Origin: Latrodectus hesperus
Taxonomy: Eukaryota; Arthropoda; Arachnida; Araneae; Theridiidae
Length of the DNA stretch: 64,000 bases
NCBI GenBank assembly: GCA_037975125.1
Contig: CM075851.1
Span: 73,883,487 to 73,947,486 of the forward strand
Direction of reading: 5' to 3'
This document shows positions 52,996-57,983 of this stretch, piece by piece; within the stretch, counting starts at the first letter, position 1, and the number at the start of each line of letters is the position of its first letter. The translations under genes and the position numbers were made by a program. Under the pieces are notes generated by a model, which did not search any database, was not told the origin of the DNA, and saw only the letters and a program-made list of their open reading frames with translations.

Positions 52996-55900
52996 TTTTT
53001 AATAATACCAGGCACTGGGTGACTATCCCTTTGTCACAAGGTCTGAAACTGCTACTCATTTGCCGTTACCAAGTGGGCACATGTGAACCAAGTCACTGAG
53101 GCTATATTGGGAATATTCTTTCTTTTCTGGTCATACAAGACATGTGAATGAATTTTAGATTTGTTTCAGATAATTTAACATAGTTCAATGATTATTATGA
53201 ATAAATTCTTCATAATTTTTAAAAAGCAAAATTTTTTAAGCAAGAAAAATATTTATGGTATTAATCTAAATGCCAAATTTTTATTAGAATTAGATTTCTA
53301 TAGGCAAGATTTTCTGTTAACATATAATTCAACACAAAAGAATAATCAGGTTAAGAATTTCATGGCAATTTTTAATACAACTGAAATTAAACTGAAGAAC
53401 AATATTTGTTGTAAAACAATATCAAAACTTTTACCTTTTTAGCATCAACTAAGTTACAACAAGTGCTGCATCGATATTGGTTTTTTCCTTTCATAACTTC
53501 TGTTTGAAGAAAAGTGGCATTTAAACTATCTTGCAGATTATTGAAATTAGCAACAATAACATTTAAATCTAAAAAATCTTCCTGAAAATAAAGAAAAACA
53601 AGAAAAAAATTGCAAAATGGTTTATGCAACAATTTTTCAATATAGTTTTTTTAGTTACATCGTGAAATATTTATACTTTTAAGCTGGAGTCATGGCTATT
53701 TGATCACAATATTTAAAAATTTTTTAGGGAAAAAAACTATAAGCTTTAAAGTGAAGAAAAATAATTCAAAAATACTTAACTTTCATAATCGGAAACTATA
53801 TTATAAAATTTGATCATGATATAATAAAGATTCACAGTGAGTTCATAAATTAATAATATCATAGAAGAAGTGCATCCTAGAAAACCATTTACAATGTATT
53901 TAGCATATGCTAAATTTTAATAGATATATGAAGTTAAAGAAAATCCTAATAATATAGTGCAAATTTTTCCCTAAATAGATTAATTTTCTGTGAAATCTTT
54001 GATACTATAACATTTTAGTAACAATTTCAAATTTATATCATAGAATATTAGAATTTTCTTTCACATTTACATAATTATACAAAACAAAAATAAGTTCAAA
54101 ATATTAAACTTACTTCTTTTTCACTAATTTTACCACAAATTTGACACACAATCTACAAAGGAAATACACTAATTAAAAAATAAAAATCTCATCTTTTTGA
54201 AAAGGTTTATTTTAACTTTATTCATCATAAATATTACAAATGTAAGAACTATTACTTAATTTTTTATTAGTAATACAACAGATATGTCAAACAGAATTAT
54301 CATAATTTTATTAATATAGATAGACACTTGAAGAACATATACATATTTTATAAATATATCTGAATATACACATTTATTTATTCAGTAACAAATTTAGCTC
54401 TGAAAAATGAGAACTTTAATACAATGCAATACATCTACAACATACTTAAACGTTTGTATGCTTACATTTCATATTTTTGAAATTTACAAACTTTTGTAAT
54501 AAAATAACCACTGTAAAATTTCTGAAATGTGAAAATAAAATACTTCTGGATAATTTTCCTAATTATCCATTTAAAATGAAAGTAGCTATAAAAATACACC
54601 AAAGTAAATATGAAAAATTAAAGAAATTAAAATTTAATAGAGAAACTACAAACATTGAAAGAAAATAAAGTTTAATACAATAAAAATAAAATAAAATAAA
54701 TTTAATAGAATAAAAAAATAGCTTGCTAGTGCAATCAGAATATTTCAAATAGATTAATCTACAGTATTTTAAAATTTATTAAAAATTAAAAGAGAATTAA
54801 ATGAATAAAAATGATTTTAATAGGCAACAACTTAAATATGGGAGTTACATTGAATAATTACATGAAATATAGAGAAACTTCTTTTGTCTGTTTATTAGAT
54901 ACAAAGAAAAAATGATTTAGAAACATATTCAGAGCAATATTTACTTCACTAATAGTTGATCCATGGTAAAGCTGGGAAATTAAATCTTTACCCGTTGTTC
55001 CTACTAAGGAAGAATCAATTGCACTAAATAAAATGCGATTAAGCTCTTGGACGTCATGTTGCTGAAGTTCCTAGATAAAATGTTCGCATCTTAATATTTT
55101 CTCAGGAACAGTAAAATATAAATAAATAATTAATTAATAAAGAATACCTCATTATTACTCCAGCCGAAGCTATCAGTTAGCTCTGTTGTTGAAGCAGCTT
55201 GTTGATCAACTAAAAGTAATCGAGCAAAAAGCCTCTGTAATTGAAGAGGAATAATTCTAACTTTGGCGCCCTTTTCACGATTCTCTAATGAACCTAGTTC
55301 AGCATCTGAGAGACTAAATAATCCTTCTAGAAATAATTGGAAGAAACTTAAACAGTAAAACAAAATTAAATTTTAGTATAAAATATAAACTTAATTTTAA
55401 GAAAATATTAATAAATATATTATAAAATATTTTAGATAAAACTATTATAATGTGAATAAGAAATGTGCCAATACGATATTTATACCACTATTGCACAAAA
55501 CAATAATAGGAATATGTTTATAGCACAAAACAATAGAAATTTTAGTACAAAAATATAAACTTAATTTTAAGAAAATATTAATAAATTTATTATAAAATAT
55601 TTTCGATAAAACTATTATAATGTGAATAAGAAATGTACCAATATGATATTTATACAATTATTGCACAAAACAATAATAGAAATATGTCTTTTCATAAGAA
55701 TAAAATTTTTTAAAATTTCTTAAAATAATGATATTTTTATGATTTTTCAAAAGATAAAAAGAAATATATTACTCCAACAGTTTAGTTTTCAGATGACAAA
55801 CCAAAATATTTCAATTCAGTTTATAATAGATTTTAATTACTATTGTATTTTTATAACTTGTAAGCTTTCATGTCAGATAATTGTGGTTAAGATGCTGATG

Positions 55901-57322
55901 ACATTTGAGAAAAAGCAGTCATAAAACATACTACACATAAAATCACTTTTTTTTATGAAAGTAATTATTTGTATGAATTAGATGCAGAAACAGAATGGTA
56001 ATCTTGAAAGGATTAACATTAAAAATAAATATTAAATTATGGAACTTAGTTGACTTTTTATCAAATCTTAAGAACAAATATACTAGGATAACATAAACGA
56101 TCTAGGCCACTGCAAAAAAATAATTATTTTGATATTGTATACTAGGCAGTCTAATGGTGGAAGGTTGTTGTTAGGCATTTTAATATCTACCATGTATTCT
56201 TGCTTTCCAGGACTTTTAAGGACCTGGTTGTATTCATACAGAAACCTGGAAAATTCTAAGTACCCACCCTAACAGATGCTTATAAAGAAACATAATAATA
56301 ATCTCTTATTGTTAAACTTTCTATCAGTAAATATTGACACCAGAGCTTTCCTTCTTGAAGAAGACAGTCCTATATTGAGGTCACAATGAGCCAAAAAATT
56401 AATTATTCAAAATTAATCTGAAATATCAGACATGAGAATATATGTCCTTCCAACAAAAAGCATGCCACATGTGCAAATTATTAGAGCCTAATTTCTAATG
56501 CAGTACAAAACTGATTTTGATTTCAGAAGCAGAAATGCTCTGATTTAATTTCACTAACTTTTATAATACTTTCAAGAATGAAACAAATGATTTAGTTACT
56601 GTATACAGGATTGCAAGTGTATTGACGGTGAATTTCAGTCAATGACAGTAAACTTCAGTCAATAATTTTTTTTTAATGCTGGTATTTAAGATTTAGTTAT
56701 TTAAAGCATTTATATTATTCTCTTATATTACAATTTATTTTAGGCAATTTGAACACTTTAAAAATCTCTACAAGTCAATTTTTACGATTTTTTTATTTTT
56801 AAAACTTTTATAATTTAGTTAAATTAAGATTATTTTATATGTACATTTTAATATTTTATATAGCCTGACTTGGCATATTGCACAAAAAAAAAATAAATAA
56901 AAAAAATAAATGGGTAATACAGGAACTTTTTTATGAATATATTAAGAAAATCTTCGAAAATATAACATATTTGAATGTATCCATAAATATGAAAACTTAA
57001 AATATATCTCAAGCAATACTTTATTTCTTGTGTGAATATGTAGGTACTATTTTAATTTCAGAAAGTATGGTCAAAAACATTTATGCATTCAGTCAGTGAT
57101 TGCACAATTTTTAGATTTATTCGATTTTTTAATATTACCTCTGAATTCTGGAGTGTACAACAGAGTTTGTAATAATGAATTCAGATAACAAGTTGCTCCT
57201 TGATTTTCTATGCCACTCAAACCACAAGAAAGTCGCCGGTTTGGAGGAGAAGGGATTTTTACAGAATGAACAGTAGTCATCACACCAGCCGGCCTTTCGT
57301 CATCAAATAAACTTCCAAACAT
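1473..57322 (-). CDS. USP40: USP40 orthologue, ubiquitin carboxyl-terminal hydrolase (5' 18 exons; gene continues off the left edge)
   Basis: This entry spans the whole visible gene; exons are listed separately. USP40 belongs to the USP/C19 family of cysteine proteases, which remove ubiquitin from proteins. The joined exons give 2104 nt in one frame (701 codons plus one base). In order the product has an N-terminus beginning MFGSLF, the Cys box GATCYLNS (nucleophile C45), the KVRIIPLQLQRLFA segment, QHDVQELNRILFSA, CxxC pairs at about 166/169 and 214/217 (structural zinc), the His box GGHYHAYIRD (H298), a low-complexity Ser-rich linker (~377-440), WFDFNDSRV...KESAYMLFYR (~450-480) and ubiquitin-like segments (~520-700). 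Order and spacing match vertebrate USP40. That protein is about 1235 residues, so roughly 500 residues lie beyond position 1. All junctions are GT-AG and phases agree. An in-frame ATG 96 nt upstream exists, but the MFG start matches the family. Confidence 0.95.
1675..3646 (-). other. USP40 intron 17
   Basis: AT-rich intron with one SINE-like repeat (2885-3160). Nothing else recognisable. Confidence 0.7.
2885..3160 (-). repeat. tRNA-derived SINE-like repeat
   Basis: The minus strand carries AGGTTTGAATCCCAC (3015-3001), a near-canonical Pol III B box. About 45 nt upstream is GCCAACTAAATCGG, which fits a tRNA A box and D arm. The sequence between fits a tRNA body (GTTTCAGCAGTTTGTAGG). It looks like a tRNA-derived retroposon, not a tRNA gene, because no acceptor stem closes. 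Confidence 0.55.
3647..3720 (-). CDS. USP40: USP40 exon 17
   Basis: 74 nt, SENNEMLKDLGILEGTKIFV followed by WDGFQ (residues 610-634). GTKIFVWDG matches GEDIFVWNG in vertebrate USP40. The acceptor is GTTACAG and the donor CAG|GTAAAT. Confidence 0.91.
7385..8192. mobile_element. TA-flanked inverted-repeat element (Tc1/mariner or pogo-like, non-autonomous)
   Basis: The left end CAGTATTTTCCTGTATATAA and right end, read inward, CCATATTTTCCTGCACATAA are inverted repeats over about 27 bp with a few mismatches. TA lies on each side (7383-7384, 8193-8194), the target duplication of the Tc1/mariner superfamily. The interior repeats TAATCTGC/ATTATGC-type motifs near both ends and carries CpG-rich pieces (GGCGGCGCAG near 8117) and an (AAGC)n-A-tract (7440-7483). 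No transposase frame is present. Confidence 0.7.
8232..8690 (-). pseudogene. hAT-like transposase, N-terminal part, broken
   Basis: The minus strand reads KKKTSIVKIWANQLSNTISK, then EEILEQAVSAKNNLEDIYTG, and after two stops and a frame change FSYSSCSNINSRFQAVF, CAYLIVFEIASYLSNLLKEK and SNYALLFHESLRSNLQTKLL DCQ. The order matches a hAT-like family with FSFRSC, KC-Y-L, LLFDESLN and QMD motifs. Here the catalytic-type Asp of the DESLN motif reads His (FHESL). It stops at 8232, just beyond the nested element at 8192. Confidence 0.65.
9787..9880 (-). CDS. USP40: USP40 exon 16
   Basis: 94 nt, residues 579-609. It contains LCSSLYPNQDFVMHTAREIP and then AGLHLYEELPE. AREIPAGLHLYEEL matches AKLVPAGLHIYQSL of vertebrate USP40. 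The acceptor is GTTTTAG. The donor AAT|GTATGT leaves phase 1, which joins to exon 17. Confidence 0.92.
10172..10256. repeat. (TA)n microsatellite
   Basis: About 85 bp of pure TA dinucleotide. Confidence 0.98.
10575..10835 (-). repeat. CpG-containing SINE-like repeat
   Basis: This 260-bp island is far richer in G+C and CpG than its surroundings (CAGCGACGGCAG, AGCGGCCAGTGACG). On the minus strand it begins near a B-box-like GGGTTCGATTC (about 10812-10802) and ends GAGTTGGTTAAAG. The preserved CpGs suggest a recent or unmethylated insertion. A Pol III-type retroposon is my best reading, not proven. Confidence 0.4.
14240..14662 (+). pseudogene. piggyBac-type transposase, N-terminal fragment, broken
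   Basis: An ATG-started frame of 140 codons to a TAA at 14660. It has an acidic start, then FTVSPGMKVPVP, LLKFFELFRNDTLIEMIGEE, TNIYAANYLQ and PTDIQEMKIFLGLLMLQGII, which is the N-terminal block of piggyBac transposases. Three in-frame stops sit where relatives have Trp (TGG to TAG or TGA). The catalytic part after the first 140 codons is missing. Confidence 0.85.
16419..16503. repeat. short tandem repeat, about three units
   Basis: Units of the type TTCAAAATATACTTACACAT repeat near 16419, 16455 and 16480 with variation (TTTCACAT). A degenerate minisatellite. Confidence 0.7.
18296..18464 (-). CDS. USP40: USP40 exon 15 (ubiquitin-like region)
   Basis: 169 nt, residues 522-578. It begins RREYETALNTINIQVHLGNS and ends DKRKTLLDLRDSIFK. 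It matches TFELHLHLG...DKRKTLGDLRQSIFQ of vertebrate USP40, the start of the C-terminal ubiquitin-like part. The acceptor is CTTTCTAG and the donor AAG|GTAAGT. Confidence 0.93.
18465..19305 (-). other. USP40 intron 14
   Basis: AT-rich intron between exons 15 and 14; I see nothing in it. Confidence 0.75.
19306..19387 (-). CDS. USP40: USP40 exon 14
   Basis: 82 nt, AKGNPRYKMPEKLLKLAEEE followed by NLELERL plus two bases (residues 495-521). NPRY matches the vertebrate ARANPRYGVP. The acceptor is TTTTCAG and the donor AG|GTATAT. The end is a short predicted helix. Confidence 0.88.
19528..19615. repeat. (TA)n microsatellite
   Basis: About 88 bp of TA dinucleotide. The open frame through it is low complexity. 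Confidence 0.98.
21000..21170 (-). repeat. tRNA-derived SINE-like repeat
   Basis: On the minus strand there is a B-box-like GGGTTCCATTCCC (21127-21115), in sequence resembling the repeat near 2.9 kb (both also carry a CTCCA-GTCAT-containing stretch). It abuts the left end of hAT copy B. Borders approximate. Confidence 0.4.
21172..22269 (-). mobile_element. hAT-like element copy B, 1.1 kb deletion derivative with both ends
   Basis: The left end is CAGGGTTAGTACAG. The right end, read inward, is CAGGGTTTGTATGACTCCTG. The left half matches copy C left of the Gypsy element and copy A from 6.9 to 7.35 kb; the right half matches C right of the Gypsy element and A from 8.7 to 9.3 kb. No transposase core remains, so it is a non-autonomous form. 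The flanking 8 bp do not match. It carries an internal (TA)n (21673-21706) and an A-tract (22172-22191). Confidence 0.75.
22716..22876 (-). CDS. USP40: USP40 exon 13
   Basis: 161 nt. It encodes ITNNTPSFSQNWFDFNDSRV, then SPILVKDIEKQFAGKESAYM, then LFYRRKSLVRPLE. It is very close to the vertebrate HWFDINDSKVQPI...DIEQQFQGKESAYMLFYR segment, the last conserved block of the catalytic unit. The acceptor is TTCTGTAG and the donor GAAG|GTTAGT. Confidence 0.95.
23990..24071. repeat. (TA)n microsatellite
   Basis: About 82 bp of pure TA dinucleotide in intron 12. Confidence 0.98.
25139..25900 (-). mobile_element. hAT-like element copy D, diverged remnant
   Basis: It starts CAGGGTTTTTACAGATTTTC, matching the left ends of copies B and C. 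Farther in, the stretch TTATGTTGTTGAAATC near 25820 and a GCTTTATTATTTTTGCTG region match the transposase 3' part of copy C. No right end is seen; an old fragment. Confidence 0.55.
30474..30667 (-). CDS. USP40: USP40 exon 12 (Ser-rich linker)
   Basis: 194 nt, starting FLQKHSDVFLHDGSSNTVFL and running through a polar, Ser/Thr/Glu-rich stretch to KFNFFDKK (residues 377-440). FLQKHSDVF matches FLQLHSQIF in vertebrate USP40; the remainder is not conserved. The acceptor is CTTTTAG. The donor AAAAA|GTAAATAG puts an in-frame stop immediately inside the intron. The phase-2 end joins correctly to exon 13. Confidence 0.88.
30786..30854 (-). CDS. USP40: USP40 exon 11
   Basis: Twenty-three codons (354-376) containing VAGMCWNKKYKSNHGMLNK, the counterpart of KKIGISWNKKYRKQHGPLRK. 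The donor AAA|GTAAGT is in frame with the next exon. An alternative CATG|GTATGT inside the exon would shift the frame. Confidence 0.92.
30855..32215 (-). other. USP40 intron 10
   Basis: AT-rich intron. I see no repeat, element or coding signal in it. Confidence 0.75.
32216..32329 (-). CDS. USP40: USP40 exon 10
   Basis: Residues 316-353, beginning EDESSAKENDVAQDPVTLIK and ending AEHPNKCLPIEFLCS. It matches the DHPLMILKAILLEENNLIPV region after the catalytic core. The acceptor is ATTTCAG. The donor AGT|GTATGT keeps the frame. Confidence 0.88.
32330..36552 (-). other. USP40 intron 9
   Basis: Mostly plain AT-rich intron. Two less AT-rich patches (about 32440-32640 and 33170-33420) share TTCTGCTCTGCA in opposite orientation and may be fragments of one old repeat. 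No coding signal. Short open frames near 35.5 and 36.4 kb look like chance. Confidence 0.6.
36553..36625 (-). CDS. USP40: USP40 exon 9 (catalytic His box)
   Basis: 73 nt. It completes codon 291 and encodes GCSSGGHYHAYIRDVDCLGK followed by WLPP, ending at residue 315. GGHYHAYIRD is the USP His box; H298 is the expected catalytic histidine. The acceptor is ATATAG and the donor CCT|GTAAGT. Confidence 0.94.
36626..36931 (-). other. USP40 intron 8
   Basis: 306-bp AT-rich intron between exons 9 and 8. Nothing else seen. Confidence 0.8.
36932..36984 (-). CDS. USP40: USP40 exon 8
   Basis: 53 nt, EKKPEDTVYELFSVLIH plus two bases of the next codon (residues 274-291). YELFSVLIH aligns with YDLFSVIIH just before the His box. 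The acceptor is TTTTCAG and the donor CATAG|GTAATA; it ends in phase 2. Confidence 0.92.
38520..41179 (+). pseudogene. non-LTR retrotransposon ORF2 remnant (endonuclease, RT, RNase H part 1)
   Basis: Holds the endonuclease, RT and RNase H pieces named for the whole element. The last D of the YADD catalytic box is replaced by Tyr, and stops interrupt all domains. The longest open piece (39732-39962) is RT fingers/palm with STETALHQF and FLDIQDTFDNTS. The frame ends where the hAT element begins. Confidence 0.85.
41780..42370 (-). pseudogene. hAT-like transposase, C-terminal part, broken
   Basis: Minus-strand translation gives FSVDKNLMVENLNNQSI, then AGAKPKYKLFLDE, RPIIEGKQKALLEKTDELKI and VEDYIQELEKSIIEIAVETG. 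This follows the tail of a hAT-like transposase family common in invertebrates, which ends with a x-Y-x-x-F/Y-L-E-E helix and a Lys/Glu coiled coil. At least three stops break the frame. The N-terminal and DDE parts are not present in this copy. Confidence 0.65.
42605..42610 (-). terminator. polyadenylation signal of the Gypsy 3' LTR
   Basis: AATAAA on the minus strand, about 200 bp downstream of the LTR TATA box and 70 bp before the LTR end. This fits the end of the R region. Inferred from position. Confidence 0.55.
42936..43005. repeat. 30-bp tandem repeat in U3 of the 3' LTR
   Basis: Two 30-bp units, each TCGCCAAGTCGCCAA followed by A/G-AATCTCGCCAAC and a short end, plus a partial third. 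The TCGCCAA core occurs seven times. On the transcribed strand it lies about 120 bp upstream of the TATA box, where enhancer arrays sit in LTRs. The same array is at 46470-46539 in the 5' LTR. Confidence 0.8.
43132..43143 (-). other. polypurine tract of the Gypsy element
   Basis: GAGAGGGGGCAA on the minus strand immediately before the 3' LTR. It is the expected primer for plus-strand DNA synthesis. Confidence 0.8.
43316..46039 (-). CDS. Gypsy gag-integrase fusion ORF (protease, RT and RNase H deleted in frame)
   Basis: I chose the Met at 46039, 11 nt after the primer-binding site; the frame is open farther up, into the LTR, from 46186. Numbered from 46186, the product has a Lys/Glu coiled coil with repeated MKxxQEE units (~75-155), a gag capsid-like region (~235-395, HLAASLRGDAADILETL; LELRFGDKCTKEY), and a CCHC knuckle CWTCGGVGHVRRYC (444-457). 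It then passes straight to HGNTDALSRKPC, the very end of RNase H. The integrase follows: H613/H620 and CQSCDDC (647-653), then the D,D35E core with D682, D742 and E778. The C-terminus has GDKVWLWNP and WEGPYTVL. No stop or frameshift occurs over 907 codons. The missing part is everything from protease to most of RNase H, so it would need a helper element to move. Confidence 0.92.
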   Translation of the reverse strand: MQRVTRKMDMDLMKSLLEKLAEQMAEMKTGQEEMKAGQEEIKTEMMKEIKSGQEEMKAGQEEMKARQEEMKARQEEMKAGQEEIKAEMMKEIKSGKEEMKAGQEELKKELKKDIVSVKEEFSNIIQEKMNAMEDKVTSVETKVLEIEENVEEALDNINKEIESLKKQMSNRHEEPNVAFVPSLANIKLSTFDGKSSWQVYKTQFMMVAEANGWNPRAQAFHLAASLRGDAADILETLPEEQRHDFQALSSALELRFGDKCTKEYSRLQLKSRYQKAGESLQELAADIQRLSHLAFSDCPAETRQDLALHHFIDSVRDPEIQKTLRLADVKDIGSALVYAHKIEAAQQAARKDRHSIRAVSTTDTDYDLRKQIEDLRRKFRNLELSKGGRNKKIQCWTCGGVGHVRRYCPKTKDGGIPKMEIRQRKETLHGNTDALSRKPCNESCRYCSRVEKNYQLVNPSVRQVTVLPPSKPDPWSDKELREAQKEDPDINPILELKESSSMKPSWQDISTYSPTTKQYWTLWDSLHIRNGVLYRKWESDDGRNFKWQLVLPKSRISDVLKELHSSSTGGHFGVMKTLQKVRERFYWSKTRQDVEKWCQSCDDCAARKGPKKHNRGRLQRYNVGAPFERIALDILGPLPRSSNGNKYILVVMDYFTKWPEAFAIPDQEATTVAEVLVQQWVSRFGTPLQIHSDQGTNFTSVVFKGMCQILGIDKTQTTPLHPQSDGMVERFNRTILNNLSLMVSRNQQDWDLKLPLFLLAYRSAVHETTGYTPSQMLFGRELRLPCDLQFGRPPDTSSSPEEYLRDLQARLEDVHNFARDRINLTTERMKTRYDTRATGHEFQEGDKVWLWNPIRCKGLSPKLQANWEGPYTVLKRLNDVVVRIRKSSASKPKVVHYDRLAPYRNVE
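44745..44785 (-). other. deletion junction of the Gypsy ORF
   Basis: ATGGAAATAC occurs twice on the minus strand, at 44785-44776 and 44754-44745, 31 bp apart. The first lies in sequence following the CCHC region and the second begins the HGNTDALSR tail of RNase H. The joint of the large deletion must be in or near this interval; the repeats may record it. Confidence 0.5.
46050..46067 (-). other. primer-binding site of the Gypsy element
   Basis: Two bases inside the 5' LTR the minus strand reads TGGTGTCAGAATCGGGGT. The TGG start pairs with a tRNA CCA end, and TGGTGTCAGAA is typical of tRNA-Leu-primed elements. The exact primer tRNA is inferred. Confidence 0.75.
46070..46665 (-). repeat. 5' LTR of the Gypsy element
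   Basis: 596 bp, same length as the left copy, and identical in every part I compared, including the 73-codon open frame each contains. On the minus strand it has tandem 30-bp units (46470-46529), a TATAAATA box at 46353-46346 and an AATAAA signal (46144-46139). Confidence 0.95.
46346..46353 (-). promoter_or_regulatory. TATA box of the Gypsy 5' LTR
   Basis: TATAAATA on the minus strand within GGTATAAATACC, placed downstream of the 30-bp array and about 280 bp before the LTR end. Repeated at 42812-42819 in the 3' LTR. Role inferred from sequence and position. Confidence 0.6.
47346..47900 (+). pseudogene. non-LTR retrotransposon ORF2 remnant (RNase H end and C-terminus)
   Basis: Directly after the hAT right end the plus strand reads DELTKQRLFSNPIGVKPFQC. 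This continues the GN-x-x-ADELxKxG motif at the end of RNase H that was left open at 41179. Further on, KIASEILNMSKNED resembles the C-terminal region before the cysteine-rich tail of these elements. Stops are frequent; the right border is not defined. Confidence 0.65.
49650..49706 (-). CDS. USP40: USP40 exon 7
   Basis: Nineteen codons (residues 255-273), ETGRCTFPFELDMSSYCNK, matching ETSCYTFPLRINLKPFCEQ of the vertebrate protein. The acceptor is TTTTTTAG and the donor AAG|GTACTT. It is followed by the largest intron (12.7 kb), which holds the transposon nest. Confidence 0.92.
49823..49909 (-). CDS. USP40: USP40 exon 6
   Basis: Residues 226-254, GLKIQCLPPILTLSLLRFSY followed by DIVKGERFK. 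It corresponds to the LPPFLTVSLLRFNFD segment of vertebrate USP40, a core beta-strand of the palm. The acceptor is TTTCACAG and the donor AAG|GTAAGT; phase 0 at both ends. Confidence 0.94.
50265..52274 (+). mobile_element. decayed piggyBac-type DNA transposon bounded by TTAA
   Basis: A transposase remnant lies inside (see 50648). TTAA at 50265-50268 and at 52271-52274 gives an element of about 2.0 kb, a normal size for piggyBac. The ends both begin TTAAC read inward (TTAACTTTTTTGTCCCAGCG on the left; TTAACCTTGAGTTTGGCGTC read inward from the right), but the similarity then fades. piggyBac inserts at TTAA, so the borders are plausible, not proven. Confidence 0.55.
50648..52050 (+). pseudogene. 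piggyBac-type transposase, broken
   Basis: Reading in shifting frames gives piggyBac transposase blocks in the right order. These are an acidic N-terminus (50648-50920), LRFLHFTDN with KLDKEYEIVE (~51088-51180), LSEELAVNEFIIKFKGKVK (~51240-51300; the position of the LAVDE/MVPFKGR catalytic block), then SPELFRNFLEKKNSCGTVRS with KHFPKDLSKLKLKQGN (~51440-51550), and finally HDPNF...KIVSDYNEHMS (~51630-51710). There are several stops and at least two frame changes, so it cannot make a functional enzyme. Confidence 0.85.
52922..52990. repeat. (TA)n microsatellite
   Basis: About 69 bp of uninterrupted TA dinucleotides. The short open frames through it are products of the repeat. Confidence 0.98.
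53435..53581 (-). CDS. USP40: USP40 exon 5 (second CxxC)
   Basis: Residues 177-225. It starts EDFLDLNVIVANFNNLQDSL and ends YRCSTCCNLVDAKK. The CxxC at 214/217 completes the zinc site with exon 4. EDFLDL matches the vertebrate protein exactly. The acceptor is ATTTTCAG and the donor AAG|GTAAAA. Confidence 0.94.
53582..54113 (-). other. USP40 intron 4
   Basis: AT-rich intron of 532 bp between exons 5 and 4. I see nothing in it. Confidence 0.75.
54114..54152 (-). CDS. USP40: USP40 exon 4 (39-nt micro-exon, first CxxC)
   Basis: Thirteen codons, IVCQICGKISEKE (residues 164-176), supplying the first CxxC (C166, C169) of the structural zinc site. It aligns with IVCKECKNVSERQ in vertebrate USP40. 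The acceptor is TTTGTAG and the donor is GAA|GTAAGT. It is phase 0 on both sides, so skipping it would keep the frame but remove a zinc knuckle. Confidence 0.93.
54153..54954 (-). other. USP40 intron 3
   Basis: AT-rich, no recognisable element or coding signal. Short open frames on both strands here look like chance. Confidence 0.7.
54955..55080 (-). CDS. USP40: USP40 exon 3 (QHDVQEL motif)
   Basis: Residues 122-163. It encodes ELQQHDVQELNRILFSAIDS and then LVGTTGKDLISQLYHGSTISE, the conserved USP core segment containing the Q-x-D-x-x-E/Q-x-x-x-x-L pattern. Both boundaries are phase 0, with acceptor ATCTAG and donor GAA|GTAAAT. It is separated from exon 2 by an intron of only 67 bp. Confidence 0.94.
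55081..55147 (-). other. USP40 intron 2 (67 bp)
   Basis: Very short GT-AG intron between exons 2 and 3, in contrast to neighbouring introns of 0.5-12.7 kb. It starts GTATTC and ends ATCTAG. Confidence 0.9.
55148..55326 (-). CDS. USP40: USP40 exon 2
   Basis: Residues 62-121, with acceptor TTTCTAG and donor GAG|GTATTC. It contains GLFSLSDAELGSLENRE and KVRIIPLQLQRLFARLLLVD, then STTELTDSFGWSNNE. This is a close match to the segment of vertebrate USP40 between the Cys box and the QHDVQEL motif. Confidence 0.95.
55327..57138 (-). other. USP40 intron 1
   Basis: AT-rich intron holding a tandem duplication at 55371-55690. A slightly more mixed patch near 56130-56290 may be an old repeat but matches nothing I recognise. 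No coding signal. Confidence 0.7.
55371..55690. repeat. tandem duplication, two units, period about 170 bp
   Basis: The segment starting TATAAACTTAATTTTAAG near 55386 recurs near 55556. Both copies go on through AAACTATTATAATGTGAATAAG and a stretch with GCACAAAACAATAATAG, with only a few substitutions. The high identity suggests a fairly recent local duplication within intron 1. Confidence 0.85.
57139..57322 (-). CDS. USP40: USP40 exon 1 (start codon, Cys box)
   Basis: Encodes residues 1-61 plus the first base of codon 62. The start ATG is at 57322-57320 and begins MFGSLFDDE, like the vertebrate MFGDLF start. It carries the catalytic Cys box SGIENQGATCYLNSLLQT, where C45 is the expected nucleophile. 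The donor is CAGAG|GTAATA. The frame stays open upstream to an ATG at 57418, which would add 32 hydrophobic residues; I consider that 5'UTR. Confidence 0.93.
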
Positions 57323-57983
57323 TGAGGAACAAAATAATAAGCAAAATGTCAACCAACACGAACGCGCTATATTTTTTTTGAAAATATAGCACTGTAAAAT
57401 GATTGCTAAGACATCCAATGATCCATGAACATTGATACAAACATTGAAGTTTGAAAACAGCGTAAAAGCAAAAGCATCTTTTTCAACAACATATAAACTT
57501 AGATTATCTTCTTCTTCAGAAGTCTTCTGATTGTGAAATTATAGCTTACGAAAATAAATAAAAATTTCAAACTATATAAAATTCCGTATATTGAATAAAA
57601 TATCTCAAGTACAAAAATATTTTATTTTTCTACTGAAAACTTTATATATTACTATATTTCAAATAATTTTATAGCATATATTATCGATTTCTATAATATT
57701 ATTTTCTTTAAAAGTCATGAAAACAAATACTATTATTTTTTAAAATAAAATTTCACTTTAACTTTATTAAAGCACATTAAACAGTATTATAAAATAATGA
57801 TAATGATAAAACCATTTCCGTAAAAATCATTGATCCTAATAAATTATTATTCTTTTCCTTTTAGTACTTGGCGGTAACAGTTAGTGGCATCAATCACTTT
57901 AGCGCTCCGTGTTGATTATTTTTCTTCCTTTCACTCATTGTAAAATTCATACACCGCGTGCGTGTCTTCATTGTCTGCTTTTG
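57323..57983. promoter_or_regulatory. inferred divergent promoter region between USP40 and ABCF2
   Basis: It lies just upstream of the USP40 start codon and is the only stretch in this part with clustered CpG: ACACGAACGCGC near 57355-57367, AGCGCTCCGTG near 57900 and CACCGCGTGCGTG near 57951-57963. An otherwise CpG-poor, AT-rich setting makes these stand out. A GT donor after TTTTG at 57984 could end a non-coding first exon of ABCF2. No TATA box or initiator is decisive. This is inference from position and composition. Confidence 0.35.

Larger units (their letters stand above)
49910..53434 (-). other. USP40 intron 5, carrying a piggyBac-type element
   Basis: It contains the decayed piggyBac element at 50265-52274, a patch of unidentified older repeat (about 52300-53110) and a (TA)n tract inside that patch. 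The sequence either side of the (TA)n (52820-52910 and 53010-53110) is less AT-rich than average intron and may be one repeat broken by microsatellite growth. Confidence 0.6.

Noticed and set aside
57323..57418. N-terminal extension of USP40 by 32 residues from the ATG at 57418
   Set aside because: The added residues are hydrophobic and unlike any USP40 N-terminus; MFGSLF at 57322 matches the family start.
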